A stretch of 64,000 nt of DNA from Candidatus Saccharicenans sp. Lineage in GTDB: Bacteria > Acidobacteriota > Aminicenantia > Aminicenantales > Saccharicenantaceae. The notes below the pieces were generated by a model. It was not told the origin of the DNA and searched no databases. It was given only the letters and a program-made list of their open reading frames with translations. The translations under genes were made by a program, and so were the position numbers. Of this stretch, positions 37,821 through 46,106 are shown piece by piece. The stretch covers positions 26,452 through 90,451 of the forward strand of contig JASEFX010000007.1 of assembly GCA_030018265.1 (NCBI GenBank), given 5' to 3'. Each line of letters starts with the position of its first letter. Position 1 is the first letter of the stretch.

Positions 37821-38150
37821 TCAAGGGGTAAGTTTTCCCAGAGTATCGTATTCATTTTCATCCTGATTAACCTGATCCTCAATTCGCGCCAGTTGCCTCT
37901 CCAGACGCTCGAGAGCTTCATGCAGCTGGTCAATCTGCCTTTCAGCGGCAAAAAGCTCGTCGGCAATGTTCAGGGCGGTCAGCACCGCTATTTTGCCGGT
38001 GTCTGACGACCTGGACTGCGCCGCTACTTCCTGCATCTTCTGCTCGACATAAGAAGCCAACTGGCTGATATAGAACTCGTCATCTTCTCCTTTGACGCAG
38101 ATCCTGTATTTATTTCCAAAAATTTCAATCTCAATTATTTTCTCTTTCAT
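37821..38150 (-). CDS. zapA: Cell division protein ZapA
   Basis: 109 residues. The N-terminal strand region (IEIEIFGNKYRICVKGEDDEFYISQLASYVEQKM) and the helix TGKIAVLTALNIADELF match ZapA, which crosslinks FtsZ filaments at the division ring. The C-terminal helix is a coiled coil. Its start overlaps the preceding coiled-coil gene by four bases. Confidence 0.88.
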   Translation of the reverse strand: MKEKIIEIEIFGNKYRICVKGEDDEFYISQLASYVEQKMQEVAAQSRSSDTGKIAVLTALNIADELFAAERQIDQLHEALERLERQLARIEDQVNQDENEYDTLGKLTP

Positions 38151-38407
38151 ACACCCAGCTTTTCCATCTGAGTGATCAGGGCTTCAATCCGGTTCTTAAC
38201 CTCTTCCCTTTCCGTCTGCAGCTTCCGGACCTCTTCTTCCAGACTGGCCAGCGCCTTGAGCTTTTCCTGGAGCTCTTTGTTTTCGCCCTTCAAATGTTTA
38301 ACTTCTTCCTTGAGGCGGCTGTTCTCCTGAGAAAGCCTGGAAAAGCTCTCCACCAGCTGGATTATCTTGCCCTCAAGTATTTTAATGCGATCGAGATCCG
38401 ATGTCAA
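38147..38407 (-). CDS. ZapB-like small coiled-coil protein
   Basis: 86 residues, almost entirely heptad-repeat coiled coil (KILEGKIIQLVESFSRLSQ, then repeated LKEEVKHLKGENKELQEKL). ZapB in enterics is a similar short coiled coil that binds ZapA. Location directly before zapA and after pheT, with translational overlap, suggests a division partner. Sequence alone cannot distinguish it from other coiled coils. Confidence 0.7.
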   Translation of the reverse strand: MTSDLDRIKILEGKIIQLVESFSRLSQENSRLKEEVKHLKGENKELQEKLKALASLEEEVRKLQTEREEVKNRIEALITQMEKLGV

Positions 38408-38417
38408 TTTAGCCTCC

Positions 38418-40460
38418 TTACCGCAGCTGAATGTTAAGAGAAGACTTCAGCTGGGAGATGATCTCCTGCATGATCCGGTCGACCTCTTCTGCCTGGATGG
38501 TCCGGGCTTCATGCCGGAAATAAAAACGAACGGAAAAGCTGACTTTCCCCGGAGGAAGCGACTTTCCTTTGAACCGGTCATATATCAGAAATCTTTCCAG
38601 CAGAGGCAGGTTAAGCTTTTCCAGCTGCTGGTGAATTTGCTGGTAGGTGATGTGTTCGTCCACCAGGAAGGACAGATCCCGGCTGGTTCCAGGAAACCTG
38701 GGAATCGGTTCAAATTTGAAGCTCCTTGGTTGATTCTTGAAAAGTTCCTCCAGATTGATCTCGGCGGCGTAGGCCGGATGCTCAAGGTCGTGCTGCCGGA
38801 CGAGATTCCTGTTGAGCAGGCCAAGATGTCCGACCGGTTCGTTTTTGACCCTGACCTGAAGCGCCTGGCCCGGCTCGAAAAACGGATGCTCGACCTGTTC
38901 AAAGGAGAATGGTAGGTATCCAAGATAATGGAGGATGTCTTCAACCGCTCCTTTCAGCACGAAGAAATCCGTTTCTTTTTCCGGTTCGTTCCAGCTCCGT
39001 CCAGAACGAAGGCCGGTGCTCAGAATCCCGAGATAAAGAGATTCCCGGTGAAGGTCTTCATCTTCCCAGTAATAAATGTTGCCAACTTCAAATATATGAA
39101 CTCCTTCGGCTTCCCGGTTAAAATTCCAGACGGCGTTTTCCACCAGACCCGGCAGCAGGGAGGTTCTGAGTATAGATAGCCTGGAGGAAATCGGGTTCTG
39201 CAGCTTTATCGGCTGGAAGCCTGTCTGCCAGAGTGTTTCTTTTTCCGGGTCAGCGAAACTGAAGTTTATAACCTCGTCAAATCCATGATGGAAAAGTATT
39301 TCCTTTAAACGCCAGATGCGGTCTCTTGTCCGGTTTACAGGAAGTTCGAAGGAAAAGGCCGGGGTGACCACGCTGGGAATAAGGTCGTATCCGTAAAATC
39401 TGGCCACTTCTTCGATCAGGTCGGCTTCTCGCTCGAGGTCGACACGGAAGCTGGGGATTTCAGCCACCCAGACACCCGGGCTCTGTTCTTTCAATTTTAG
39501 CCCGAGACTGGACAGGGTTCTGGTGACAAACTCCGGGTCTATTTCGACTCCGAGCAGTTCGTTTATTCTTTTTAGCCGCAGAGTCACCGAGCGCGGTTTT
39601 CTGGGAGCTGGATAAACGTCGAGCAAGCCTTTAGAAACCCGACCTCCGAATTCGCACAGAAGGGAAGCCGCCATGACGGCCGCGACCGGGGCGGCTTCGG
39701 GGTCCGCACCTCTTTCAAAGCGGTAGGAAGCATCGGTGCTCAGGCCGAGCCTTTTTGCGGTTAGACGAATCGAAACCGGGTCGAAGTTGGCGCTTTCTAT
39801 GAAAACATCCCGGGTGGATTCGGTGATTCCTGATTCTTCCCCTCCAATAATTCCAGCCAGGGCCACCGGTGTGCTCTCGTCGGCTATCACCAGCATCTCC
39901 GGTGAGAGTTCCACTGTCGAACCCTCGAGTGTGCGAAGGGTTTCTCCTTTTCTGGCTCTGCGGATTTTTATTTTATTCCCTTTCAGGCGGGACAGGTCGA
40001 AGGTGTGAATCGGCTGGCCCAGTGAGAAACAGACATAGTTGCTGACGTCCACCACGTTGTTGATCGAACGGAGCCCGACCGCTTCAATTCTTTTTCTCAG
40101 CCATTCGGGAGAGGGGCCTACTTTAACTCCTCTGACCACCAGACCACAGTAACGGGGACAGAGCTGCGGGTCGAGAATGCTAATATCAACGATTTCAGCG
40201 GTGGTCTGAGGCGATTCTTTCAGCGGCCATTTTTTTATCTTCAGGTTAAGTCCGAGAAGGGTGGCTAACTCTCTGGCTACACCAAGATGCCCCAGCGTAT
40301 CAGGACGGTTGGCATAGGTTTCTATTTCAAATACGGTGTCGTCTTCAAAGCTCGAGATGTTTTCCACCATCAGTCCAATCCGGTTCAGGCATTCTGCCAC
40401 TTCCTGTGGACTGAGGCTGAGATTGACGTATTCTTTAAGCCATTCGTAGGATATTTTCAT
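38418..40460 (-). CDS. pheT: Phenylalanyl-tRNA synthetase beta subunit
   Basis: 680 residues, shorter than the roughly 800 of E. coli because the N-terminal EMAP-like tRNA-binding domain is absent; the protein begins at MKISYEWLKEYV. Motifs include the B5 and B3/4 regions (GPSPEWLRKRIEAVGLRSINNVVDVSNYV, split here) and the C-terminal anticodon-binding fold (PRFPGTSRDLSFLVDE). It pairs with PheS, whose gene overlaps its start by four bases. Confidence 0.95.
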   Translation of the reverse strand: MKISYEWLKEYVNLSLSPQEVAECLNRIGLMVENISSFEDDTVFEIETYANRPDTLGHLGVARELATLLGLNLKIKKWPLKESPQTTAEIVDISILDPQLCPRYCGLVVRGVKVGPSPEWLRKRIEAVGLRSINNVVDVSNYVCFSLGQPIHTFDLSRLKGNKIKIRRARKGETLRTLEGSTVELSPEMLVIADESTPVALAGIIGGEESGITESTRDVFIESANFDPVSIRLTAKRLGLSTDASYRFERGADPEAAPVAAVMAASLLCEFGGRVSKGLLDVYPAPRKPRSVTLRLKRINELLGVEIDPEFVTRTLSSLGLKLKEQSPGVWVAEIPSFRVDLEREADLIEEVARFYGYDLIPSVVTPAFSFELPVNRTRDRIWRLKEILFHHGFDEVINFSFADPEKETLWQTGFQPIKLQNPISSRLSILRTSLLPGLVENAVWNFNREAEGVHIFEVGNIYYWEDEDLHRESLYLGILSTGLRSGRSWNEPEKETDFFVLKGAVEDILHYLGYLPFSFEQVEHPFFEPGQALQVRVKNEPVGHLGLLNRNLVRQHDLEHPAYAAEINLEELFKNQPRSFKFEPIPRFPGTSRDLSFLVDEHITYQQIHQQLEKLNLPLLERFLIYDRFKGKSLPPGKVSFSVRFYFRHEARTIQAEEVDRIMQEIISQLKSSLNIQLR

Positions 40461-41491
40461 CTTCGGTTAAACTGCCTTAAAAATCTCAGGTCGTTTTCGT
40501 AAAACTGTCTGATTTCAGGTATCTGAAAGGCAAACATGGCTGTCCGGTCTATTCCGAGTCCGAAGGCCCAGCCGGAGTAAATTTCCGGGTCTATGCTGAC
40601 ATTTTTGAACACCTGAGGGTCAACCATGCCTGCCCCGAGGATTTCTTTCCAGCCGCTCCCGCCGCAGACCCGGCAGGCGGGGTCCTGGCCGCCACAGACG
40701 ATGCATTCGATGTCAACTTCGGCCGAAGGTTCGGTAAACGGGAAAAAGCTCGGCCGGAACCGCAGACGGATTTTCTCGCCGAACAACGCTTTGATGAAAT
40801 ACTCCAGGGTTCCCTTAAGATGAGCGAAGGTGATTCCGCGATCCACCACCAGCCCCTCCACCTGGTAGAACATCGGCAGATGTGTCGGGTCGGGCGTTTC
40901 CCTGCGGAAAACTTTGCCTGGAATGATGATTCTGATCGGGGGCTTCTTTTTCTCCATGACGCGTATCTGGACGGGGGAGGTGTGGGTTCTCAACAGGAGT
41001 TTGTCGTTTATGTACAGGGTATCCCAGCTGTCGCGGGCCGGATGATGTGGCGGGAAGTTGAGGGCTTCAAAATTGTAATAATCGGTCTCGATCTCCGGAC
41101 CTTCTTCCACCGAAAAACCCATCGAGATGAAAATTCGCTCTATCTCCCGCTGAAAAAGGGTGATGGGATGCGCGGCGCCCCAGTAAAGCTTTCTTCCAGG
41201 CAGAGTCAGGTCGTCAATCAACCTTTCGCTGGCCTTTTCCTGGAATTTCTGTTCGAGCTCAGTCAGCCTGTTCTGGATTTCAGCCTTCAGCTCGTTAAGC
41301 TCGCGGCCGTAAGCCTTTTTCTCTTCAGGGCTGAGGGTCTTGAATTCTTCAAAAAGCAGCGTCAGGTGACCTTTTTTCCGGCTGAAAAACTGCTGGCGCA
41401 GCTCTTCCACTCCCTGCGCATCTTTTACCTGCGGGGCGAGTTCAGAAAAGAACTGACGGCAGCGCTCGATTTTTTCCTTCAGGCTGTTCAT
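40457..41491 (-). CDS. pheS: Phenylalanyl-tRNA synthetase alpha subunit
   Basis: 344 residues from the ATG at 41491; the track start at 41530 is a TTG inside rplT. An N-terminal coiled coil is followed by the class II core with motif 2 at TSPVQIRVMEKKKPPIRIIIPGKVFRRE (quoted in part) and motif 3 at GLGIDRTAM. An insert with four cysteines (CIVCGG...CRVCGGSGW) looks like a metal site, a variant found in some PheS proteins. It charges tRNA-Phe with PheT. Confidence 0.95.
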   Translation of the reverse strand: MNSLKEKIERCRQFFSELAPQVKDAQGVEELRQQFFSRKKGHLTLLFEEFKTLSPEEKKAYGRELNELKAEIQNRLTELEQKFQEKASERLIDDLTLPGRKLYWGAAHPITLFQREIERIFISMGFSVEEGPEIETDYYNFEALNFPPHHPARDSWDTLYINDKLLLRTHTSPVQIRVMEKKKPPIRIIIPGKVFRRETPDPTHLPMFYQVEGLVVDRGITFAHLKGTLEYFIKALFGEKIRLRFRPSFFPFTEPSAEVDIECIVCGGQDPACRVCGGSGWKEILGAGMVDPQVFKNVSIDPEIYSGWAFGLGIDRTAMFAFQIPEIRQFYENDLRFLRQFNRR

Positions 41492-41501
41492 TTTTTTCTG
41501 A

Positions 41502-41858
41502 TCAGCCGAGAGCCTGTTTAGCTTTTTCAACCAGAAAAGCGAAGGTCTGAGGAGCGTTAACAGCCAGTTCTGCCAGAATCTTCCGGTCGAGCTCGACGTT
41601 CAGGGTTTTCAACCCTTTGATGAACCTGCTGTAAGAAAGCCCGTTGGCTTCAGCCGCGGCCTTGATTCTGATGATCCACAGCCGCCGGAAGTCTCTTTTC
41701 TTGGCCCGACGATCGCGGTAGGCGTACTGAAGAGCTTTCTCCACGGTTTCCTTGGCCGTGCGATAATTGCTCTTTTTTGTTCCCCAGTAACCTTTGGCCA
41801 ATTTTAATATCTTTTTTCTTCGTTCCCTTTTCTTCGAACCTCTTTTAACTCTTGGCAT
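41502..41858 (-). CDS. rplT: 50S ribosomal protein L20
   Basis: 118 residues, basic, with [21 protein letters not shown] and the N-terminal MPRVKRGS. Standard length. It follows rpmI by 55 bases in the conserved infC-rpmI-rplT order. Confidence 0.98.
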   Translation of the reverse strand: MPRVKRGSKKRERRKKILKLAKGYWGTKKSNYRTAKETVEKALQYAYRDRRAKKRDFRRLWIIRIKAAAEANGLSYSRFIKGLKTLNVELDRKILAELAVNAPQTFAFLVEKAKQALG

Positions 41859-41913
41859 TGGCGGACTCCTTTCGATAAAAGTGGAATTTCAGCGCTCGAA
41901 CTGGAGCGTCTGC

Positions 41914-42114
41914 CTAAAAATCGTAAGGCAGCATTTTCTTCACGACCTTGCGGTCGGCCGGACTCAATTCAGCCGGCTTTCCCAGCTGCCTGATTCTTTT
42001 GGCAGATTTTTTAGTCAGAATGTGGCTCTTGTTGGCTTTCTTGTGCAGCACCTTTTTGTTGGCTGTTATTTTGAACCTCTTTCTGGCTGCTTTGTTGGTT
42101 TTTAGCTTTGGCAT
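41914..42114 (-). CDS. rpmI: 50S ribosomal protein L35
   Basis: 66 residues starting MPKLKTNKAARKRF, typical of L35. AGGAGG lies seven or so bases before the ATG. The first about 104 bases, including this ribosome site, lie inside the 3' end of infC in another frame, which is unusual for this operon. Confidence 0.97.
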   Translation of the reverse strand: MPKLKTNKAARKRFKITANKKVLHKKANKSHILTKKSAKRIRQLGKPAELSPADRKVVKKMLPYDF

Positions 42115-42670
42115 CTTTACCTCCTGTTTTTATCGGCACTATCAACACCGTGCTGGCCCAGTCATGATGTTTAACCTCTCCATCCTGACGCGCGATGTCA
42201 GAAACGTCAGCCAGGATTCTTTTCATAATCTCCTGGGCCATTTCCGGGTGAGCTTTTTCTCTGCCTCTTATCAGTATGGTTATTTTAACCTTGTGACCAT
42301 CTTCGATGAAGCGCCGGACATGTTTAATCTTGAAGTTGTAATCGTGGATGCTGATTTTCGGGCGGAACTTTATTTCCTTTATCTGCGCCTGCTTCTGCTG
42401 TTTCTGAACGGCATGCTCCTTTTTCCTCAGTTCGTAAAGGAACTTTCCGTAATCCATGATCCGGCAAACCGGCGGAGTGGCCTGAGGGGCGATCTCCACC
42501 AGGTCCAGCCCTTTTTCTCTGGCTATGGCCAGAGCCTGGGGCACGCTCATGATACCCAGCTGGGTCTTGTTTTCATCAATTACCCTGACCTCCGGAGCTC
42601 TGATCATCTCATTTATCCGGTGCGGTCTTTCCTTGGTTCTGGCTGGACGGTAAGGTTCTCGATGATTAAT
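42011..42670 (-). CDS. infC: Translation initiation factor IF-3 (ATT start)
   Basis: IF-3 binds the 30S subunit and checks start codons. The track ORF begins at the internal ATG at 42607, which cuts off the conserved RINE segment. Reading upstream, the frame stays open for 21 more codons to an ATT at 42670, with GGAGG six bases before it and a stop codon just upstream; no ATG, GTG or TTG is available. ATT is the known start of infC in E. coli, where it allows autoregulation. Protein 219 residues: N-domain (RAPEVRVIDEN), linker and C-domain (PEMAQEIMKRILADV). The last about 35 residues (GGKDAKAKNQQSSQ...) are low-complexity and overlap rpmI. Confidence 0.92.
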   Translation of the reverse strand: MNHREPYRPARTKERPHRINEMIRAPEVRVIDENKTQLGIMSVPQALAIAREKGLDLVEIAPQATPPVCRIMDYGKFLYELRKKEHAVQKQQKQAQIKEIKFRPKISIHDYNFKIKHVRRFIEDGHKVKITILIRGREKAHPEMAQEIMKRILADVSDIARQDGEVKHHDWASTVLIVPIKTGGKDAKAKNQQSSQKEVQNNSQQKGAAQESQQEPHSD

Positions 42671-42681
42671 AGGTTACCTCC
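42668..42681 (-). promoter_or_regulatory. infC ribosome site and ATT start codon
   Basis: GGAGG-TAACCT-ATT on the minus strand, directly after the thrS stop codon. The spacing is ideal and the frame upstream is closed by TAA, so ATT is the only plausible start. Confidence 0.85.
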
Positions 42682-42684
42682 TTT

Positions 42685-44607
42685 TTATAAGATAATTTCC
42701 AGTGATTTATTGTTAACAATTTCTTTCATCCGGGCGATCAGTTCGACCACTTCGAACTGCCCGCGGTCTCCCTGACCGTGAACCCGGAGAGACAGCTTGC
42801 CGCTGCTTACTTCTTTATCGCCGATGATGGCCATCAGCGGGATCTTCAGGGTTTCGGCTTCCCGTATTTTTTTGTTGACTTTTTCCCTGGAATCGTCCAC
42901 CTGAACGCGGAAACCTTCAGCCCGGAATTTTTCTGCCAGTTCCCGGGCGCAGGCTTCATGACGGTCGGCGATCGGCAGGAAGATCATCTGAACCGGCGCC
43001 AGCCAGAGCGGGAAGTTGCCTTTGTAATGCTCTATCAGGACGCCGAAGAATCTTTCCATCGACCCGAGCAGCGCTCGATGAATCAGGAATGGACGATGGA
43101 AATTGCCGTCCTCTCCGACGTAAGTCAGGTCGAAACGTTCAGCCAGGTTGAAATCCAGCTGAACCGTGGTGCACTGCCAGAGCCGGCCGATGGCATCCTT
43201 GATCTTGATGTCAATTTTCGGACCGTAAAAAACGCCTTCTCCTTCGTCAATCTGATAGGGCAGTCCCGAATGTTTAAGTGCTTCTTCCAGGGCCTTCTCT
43301 GCCCGGTTCCAGTCCTCCAGGCGACCGACGTATTTTTCCGGTCTGGTGGCTAAGTAAACTCCATATTCCTTGAAGCCAAAGGCACCCAGCAATTTTATCG
43401 CCAGCCGTATTACTCTTTTAATTTCCTCTTCCAGCTGATCGCCGCGGCAGAAGATATGGGCATCATCCTGAGTGAATCCCCGCACCCGGCACAGTCCATG
43501 AAGAACTCCGCTTCTCTCATAGCGGTAAACCGTGCCCAGCTCGGCCCAGCGAAGAGGAAGTTCCCGGTAGGAGCGCTGCCTTGATTTGTAGGCGATGATG
43601 TGGAACGGACAGTTCATCGGCTTCAGCTGGTACTTGAATCCCTCAAAGTCAAGAGCAGGAAACATCGCATCGTAAAATTCAGTATGTCCGCTCCTTTTCC
43701 AGAGGTCAAGTTTGGCGATGTGCGGGGAATAGATGAAATCGTATCCGTCTTTCAGATGTTCTTCTTTCCAGAAGCTCTCTATGAGATGCCTGATGATGGC
43801 TCCCCGGGGATGCCAGATGACCAGCCCGGCCCCGAGGTCTTCGCTGGTTCCGTAGAGGTCGAGATCCTGGCCGAGGCGGCGGTGGTCGCGTTTCTTAGCT
43901 TCTTCCAGGAAGTTGAGGTAATCATCGAGGTCTTTCTGGCTGAAAAAAGCCGTCCCGTAAATCCGCTGCAGCTGAGGTCCGCGCTCGTCGCCTTTCCAGT
44001 AAGCGCCCGAGACCGAAAGAAGCTTGAAATGCTGAATGTACCCGGTAGAGGGGAGATGAGGTCCCAGGCAGAAATCTATGAAATCTCCCTGCTGATAGCA
44101 GGACACCTGGTCGCCGCCCTTCTCCTCAATCAATTCAATTTTCAGCGTCTGCCCTCTTTCTCGGAAAATCTTTATAGCTTCTTCCTTGCTCAGCACCAGG
44201 CGTTTTATCGGCTGGTTGAGGCTGACGATTTCCCGCATCCTTTTTTCGATCGCTTCGAGGTCTTCCGGGGTAAAGGGAGTATCGCGCAGGAAGTCATAGA
44301 AGAAGCCATTCTCTATCGCGGGGCCAATTCCGACCTGTACCCCTGGAAAGAGGTCGGTTACGGCATGGGCGAGCAGGTGAGCAGCGCTGTGCCGCAGCAC
44401 TTCCAGGGCAGCCGGGTCACCAGCATAGACCGGAGAAATCTCCAGGTCGCGGTCGGCAGGGTAACTCAGGTCGAGAAGCTGCCCTTCTGAACGGAAAAGA
44501 ATCGGTTTGTCTGAAAGCTGTGCTTCAGACAGAATTTCAGACAGATGAGTCCCTTTCTTTATAAAAAAAATAGACCCGTTGAGATTAATCTTGATCTGGT
44601 CTTCCAT
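42685..44607 (-). CDS. thrS: Threonyl-tRNA synthetase
   Basis: 640 residues with the usual four-part layout: TGS domain (about 1-60), editing domain with the HxxxH-type site RHSAAHLLAHA, class II catalytic core (CPFHIIAYKSRQRSYRELPL, GLCRVRGFTQDDAHIF), and the C-terminal anticodon-binding domain (PLWLAPVQMIFLPIADRH). It heads the thrS-infC-rpmI-rplT-pheST operon. The 90 bases before it, following tRNA-Val, contain a short hairpin but no T-box that I can see. Confidence 0.97.
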   Translation of the reverse strand: MEDQIKINLNGSIFFIKKGTHLSEILSEAQLSDKPILFRSEGQLLDLSYPADRDLEISPVYAGDPAALEVLRHSAAHLLAHAVTDLFPGVQVGIGPAIENGFFYDFLRDTPFTPEDLEAIEKRMREIVSLNQPIKRLVLSKEEAIKIFRERGQTLKIELIEEKGGDQVSCYQQGDFIDFCLGPHLPSTGYIQHFKLLSVSGAYWKGDERGPQLQRIYGTAFFSQKDLDDYLNFLEEAKKRDHRRLGQDLDLYGTSEDLGAGLVIWHPRGAIIRHLIESFWKEEHLKDGYDFIYSPHIAKLDLWKRSGHTEFYDAMFPALDFEGFKYQLKPMNCPFHIIAYKSRQRSYRELPLRWAELGTVYRYERSGVLHGLCRVRGFTQDDAHIFCRGDQLEEEIKRVIRLAIKLLGAFGFKEYGVYLATRPEKYVGRLEDWNRAEKALEEALKHSGLPYQIDEGEGVFYGPKIDIKIKDAIGRLWQCTTVQLDFNLAERFDLTYVGEDGNFHRPFLIHRALLGSMERFFGVLIEHYKGNFPLWLAPVQMIFLPIADRHEACARELAEKFRAEGFRVQVDDSREKVNKKIREAETLKIPLMAIIGDKEVSSGKLSLRVHGQGDRGQFEVVELIARMKEIVNNKSLEIIL

Positions 44608-44656
44608 CGGTTCAGTCTAACACTTTAATTCAACTTTATCTTATCACAAACCTAAT

Positions 44657-44672
44657 AAAAAGGCCGCTTTTT
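44657..44672 (-). terminator. Small hairpin between tRNA-Val and thrS
   Basis: AAAAAG and CTTTTT pair around a four-base loop. It could end the tRNA transcript, but the stem is short. Confidence 0.3.
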
Positions 44673-44697
44673 ATCAGCAGGAGTAAAAAATAAAAGA

Positions 44698-44772
44698 TGG
44701 TAGGCGCGGAGGGGATTGAACCCACGACCTCTTCCGCGTCAAGGAAGCGCTCTCCCACTGAGCTACGCGCCT
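44698..44772 (-). tRNA. tRNA-Val (GAC)
   Basis: A complete cloverleaf on the minus strand: acceptor stem AGGCGCG/CGCGCCT, D arm GCTCAGTGGGAGAGC, anticodon loop TTGACGC giving anticodon GAC (Val), and T arm GTGGGTTCAATCCCC. The 3' CCA is encoded. About 75 bases. It lies upstream of thrS in the same orientation. Confidence 0.95.
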
Positions 44773-44796
44773 GCCCAACGCCATTTAAGCTTCTAT

Positions 44797-44826
44797 ATAT
44801 TAATTAATAATGCCCTCGACTGTCAA
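44797..44826 (-). promoter_or_regulatory. Sigma70 promoter for tRNA-Val
   Basis: On the minus strand TTGACA, 18 bases, then TAATAT, about 25 bases before the tRNA 5' end. Confidence 0.6.
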
Positions 44827-44886
44827 GCTGGCGCCTTATTTCGGGCGGGATGAGATCATCTGGGGAGCCTGTAACCTGTGAATGAC

Positions 44887-44951
44887 GCTGCGATAGCAGC
44901 AAGAAAACGAGCGGCGGTGTATTCATTGCCCTGGACGTTTGTCGCTCGTTT
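44887..44951. other. Tandem hairpins in long intergenic region
   Basis: The 460 bases between tRNA-Val and the YfcE-like gene have no convincing ORF. They hold two inverted repeats: GCTGC-GATA-GCAGC, then AAACGAGCG and CGCTCGTTT as a perfect nine-pair stem around 29 bases. A structured RNA or relic is possible; I do not recognise it. The ORF at 45000-45194 is not supported. Confidence 0.3.
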
Positions 44952-45232
44952 ACAAAAATGGCGGGGCTTTGAAAGAGAGTAAAGTTTTTTCCTGGCTACA
45001 TGTTAATCAGAGGTTCGAATTTCAGGAAAGTTGGCAGGATGCTCAGGGTGACGCTTTTTTCATCTCACCGCTTCATAGAGGGACATATCCGTTTATGCCG
45101 GGAAGATAAAGAAGTTTGCTTCTGCCGACAATTGTTTTCCCGAAGGCAAAGAAGGAAACTGTGTATTCTCGATTGTCCTGAAGCTGATGAATAGAAACTG
45201 AGTGTTCCGGGCCATTATGATATAATTCAGGT

Positions 45233-45703
45233 ATGATCGGGCTTATGTCGGATTCTCACGATAATCTCACAGCGATAAGAAAGGCGGTGGAGCTTTTTAA
45301 CCGTCTTAATTGTTCCCTGGTGGTTCATGCGGGGGATGTGGTGGCTCCGTTTGCCGCCAGAGAATTGAAGAGTCTGAAGTGTCCGGTGAAGGCGGTTTTC
45401 GGAAACTGCGACGGAGAAAAAGCCGGGTTGAAAGCGGCCTTTGAAGAATTCGGGGAAATATCCGAAGCGCCTCTTATTTTCACTCACGGCAATTTGCGGT
45501 TCTATGTGTCCCATTATCCGGTTGACCGGCCTCCGGCCGGAATAGATGTGGTAGTTTTTGGCCACACCCACCGGGCGCAGTTTAACCGGGACGGTCAGGT
45601 GATTGTAGTCAATCCGGGAGAGACCTGTGGCTGGGTTAAAGGGATCAGCACGGTGGCGGTTCTCGACCCGGTCAGTCTTGTGGTTGATATAATTCCGCTG
45701 TAA
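45233..45703 (+). CDS. YfcE/MJ0936-family phosphodiesterase
   Basis: 156 residues of the small calcineurin-like phosphoesterase family. Metal ligands: MSDSHDN near the N-terminus, VVHAGDVV, FGNCDGEK, FTHGNLRF and FGHTHRAQF. Homologues hydrolyse phosphodiesters in vitro; the physiological substrate is uncertain. The gene has no close operon partner. Confidence 0.9.
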   Translation: MIGLMSDSHDNLTAIRKAVELFNRLNCSLVVHAGDVVAPFAARELKSLKCPVKAVFGNCDGEKAGLKAAFEEFGEISEAPLIFTHGNLRFYVSHYPVDRPPAGIDVVVFGHTHRAQFNRDGQVIVVNPGETCGWVKGISTVAVLDPVSLVVDIIPL

Positions 45704-45717
45704 CTCAGGATATAGAG

Positions 45718-45858
45718 ATGAAAGGAATAGCCAGCAGGCAGAAACCGGCCTGGCTTTCGGTGCGGAAGAGCGGTCTGAAGGCAAAACCTGTTTTGCCCGG
45801 TCGCCAGAAAAAAACTGGCCGGAAACCTGGCCCGGTTAAAAAACCCGTACCTCTGTAA
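45718..45858 (+). CDS. Possible small basic protein
   Basis: A 46-residue ORF beginning MKGIASRQKPAWLSVRKSG and rich in Lys, Arg and Pro (KKTGRKPGPVKKPVPL), with AGGA ten bases before its ATG. It lies 14 bases after the YfcE-like gene, in a 403-base gap that otherwise contains only the promoter of the next operon. No family recognised; it could be chance. Confidence 0.25.
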   Translation: MKGIASRQKPAWLSVRKSGLKAKPVLPGRQKKTGRKPGPVKKPVPL

Positions 45859-46020
45859 AAAACCTCTGGACCACCTGCCGCTCAAAAATCCAGCCTGTCG
45901 AGTTCGGGCGCCCCGGATTGAAAAGGCAGGTACTCTGGAGACGGATTTATCTGCTTTGATTGCCGGCATACTTTTCACAATCAGCCCCGGCCAGGCTCAG
46001 CCCATAGCCCGGCATAGACT

Positions 46021-46050
46021 TTAACCTCCTTTTTTTGCTATACTTATAAT
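46021..46050 (+). promoter_or_regulatory. Sigma70 promoter for GTPase-arcC-argF operon
   Basis: TTAACC, 18 bases, and a perfect TATAAT, about 57 bases before the ATG of the GTPase gene. Confidence 0.5.
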
Positions 46051-46106
46051 CTATTTTACCCTGTGTGGTAAGTTTTTTAAATTTAATTCGAAAAGGAGAA
46101 ATCGAT

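Noticed and set aside
43600-44490. 296-aa plus-strand ORF
   Set aside because: Antisense to thrS, which is fully recognisable.
44608-44697. T-box leader for thrS
   Set aside because: The 90 bases are too short and show no specifier loop or T-box sequence.
45000-45194. 64-aa ORF in the long intergenic gap
   Set aside because: No ribosome site, no family resemblance, and composition unlike the neighbouring genes.
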